In this document: piece by piece, positions 63,503-64,000 of the stretch
Layout: each line of letters opens with the position of its first letter
Numbering within the stretch: position 1 is the stretch's first letter
Origin: Chitinophagaceae bacterium
Lineage (GTDB): Bacteria; Bacteroidota; Bacteroidia; Chitinophagales; UBA10324
Direction: 5' to 3'
Assembly: GCA_016704325.1 (NCBI GenBank)
Contig: JADJAG010000008.1
Span: forward strand, 992,001 to 1,056,000
DNA: 64,000 nt
Made by a program: the position numbers and the translations under genes
Notes under the pieces: model-generated
What the model saw: the letters and a program-made list of their open reading frames with translations, nothing else
Database searches by the model: none
Told to the model about the DNA's origin: nothing

Positions 63503-64000
63503 ATGAAAAAATCTACACTTGCTGCTCTTGCAGCTTTGGTGCTGCATCTTGCAGCATTTAATGCTTGGTCACAAACCACCATTTATACCCAAAATTTTGA
63601 AGGCACCGGCTTGCCAACCGGCTGGGCACAAGTTTCTGATGCTTCTGACGGAGGTTGGAAATTTGGCACCAACACGCAATTGCAGAGTTCTTCATTTCCT
63701 ATTACTGCTCACACTAAAATGGCAGGCACTAATGACGATGCCTGCAATTGTGATAAGTCCTATGATTTGCTGATGTCACCTGTAATGGATTTCACAGGCA
63801 ATACCAATGTCTTCATGAGTTACGACAACTACTATTACAACCTCTCTTATGGTGGCGCTACTGAATCTGCTACTATTGTGGTTTCCATAGATGGTGGTGC
63901 TAACTGGACTGATATAATCGAGCTTGGACCAAATACCGGCGACTGGGAAACCCGTTTCGTTGACCTTTCTGCTTATGCAGGGCAGAGTAACGTGATGATA
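63503..64000 (+). CDS. Secreted choice-of-anchor J-type protein (runs past the window)
   Basis: From ATG 63503 the frame is open to the right edge (166 codons). A signal peptide ends near AWSQ, and the mature part reads TIYTQNFEGTGLPTGWAQVS, then SYDLLMSPVMDFTGNTNVFM and VVSIDGGANWTDIIELG. This FEG...LPTGW pattern is the jelly-roll of choice-of-anchor J/cleaved-adhesin domains found in T9SS cargo. The C-terminal sorting domain would lie outside the window. TACTTTAG near 63459 is a possible -7 element. Confidence 0.85.
   Translation, partial: MKKSTLAALAALVLHLAAFNAWSQTTIYTQNFEGTGLPTGWAQVSDASDGGWKFGTNTQLQSSSFPITAHTKMAGTNDDACNCDKSYDLLMSPVMDFTGNTNVFMSYDNYYYNLSYGGATESATIVVSIDGGANWTDIIELGPNTGDWETRFVDLSAYAGQSNVMI

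Noticed and set aside
1..64000. tRNA or rRNA genes
   Set aside because: I saw no cloverleaf with a TTCRANY arm and no rRNA-like stretch on either strand. A covariance-model search would be needed to exclude small RNAs other than the TPP riboswitch.

Overview
The window comes from a member of the Bacteroidota, probably near the Chitinophagia/Saprospiria side. The evidence is PorX, several secreted proteins with type IX secretion (T9SS) C-terminal sorting domains, DUF6029, Omp28-like and GH3 family proteins, a TAnnTTT(G/A) motif before many genes, and almost no Shine-Dalgarno sequences. The finer placement is a guess. No rRNA, tRNA, CRISPR array, phage or transposase gene was found.

Layout. 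1-5.7 kb: partial lipoprotein, Gfo/Idh/MocA oxidoreductase, DUF937-like protein, MtaB tRNA methylthiotransferase, Lgt. 5.6-12.5 kb: a minus-strand thiamin operon behind a TPP riboswitch (thiS-thiC-tenI-like-thiD-thiE-thiG-thiH) with a rhodanese at its end and no thiF. 12.8-26.4 kb: multi-PAS histidine kinase, EF-G-like GTPase, two hypothetical envelope proteins, PIN-PhoH protein, SulP transporter, PorX and an HD phosphohydrolase. 26.7-32 kb: arginase-fold protein with altered metal ligands, MscS channel, large GAF protein. 32.3-40.6 kb: a complete phosphate locus, with pit-DUF47 divergent from pstSCAB-phoU-phoB-phoR and an 11-bp-period Pho-box-like array between them. 40.6-43.2 kb: lipoprotein and nucleotide-sugar genes. 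43.3-51.2 kb: a truncated DUF3857 gene and two T9SS cargo genes, one of 1908 codons. 51.4-56.8 kb: galE, recJ, lptB, GH3. 56.9-61 kb: an envelope redox cluster (Rieske lipoprotein, CxxC Omp28-like lipoprotein, DUF6029 barrel, divergent TlpA). 61-64 kb: three more secreted proteins.

The most unusual element is a family of four non-coding interspersed repeats (about 180-260 bp) with near-identical terminal inverted repeats beginning GGGTGTACGACAA. One copy has a perfect 9-bp target duplication spanning the sulP stop codon, so the family looks like a MITE-type non-autonomous mobile element. Inside are heptamer and octamer arrays and an invariant core; a free-standing octamer array before lptB may be a relic.

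Three genes (galE, recJ, DUF6029) are each broken by an apparent one-base loss in an A/T homopolymer. Either the assembly under-calls homopolymers or the genes are recently damaged; the shared pattern favours the first.
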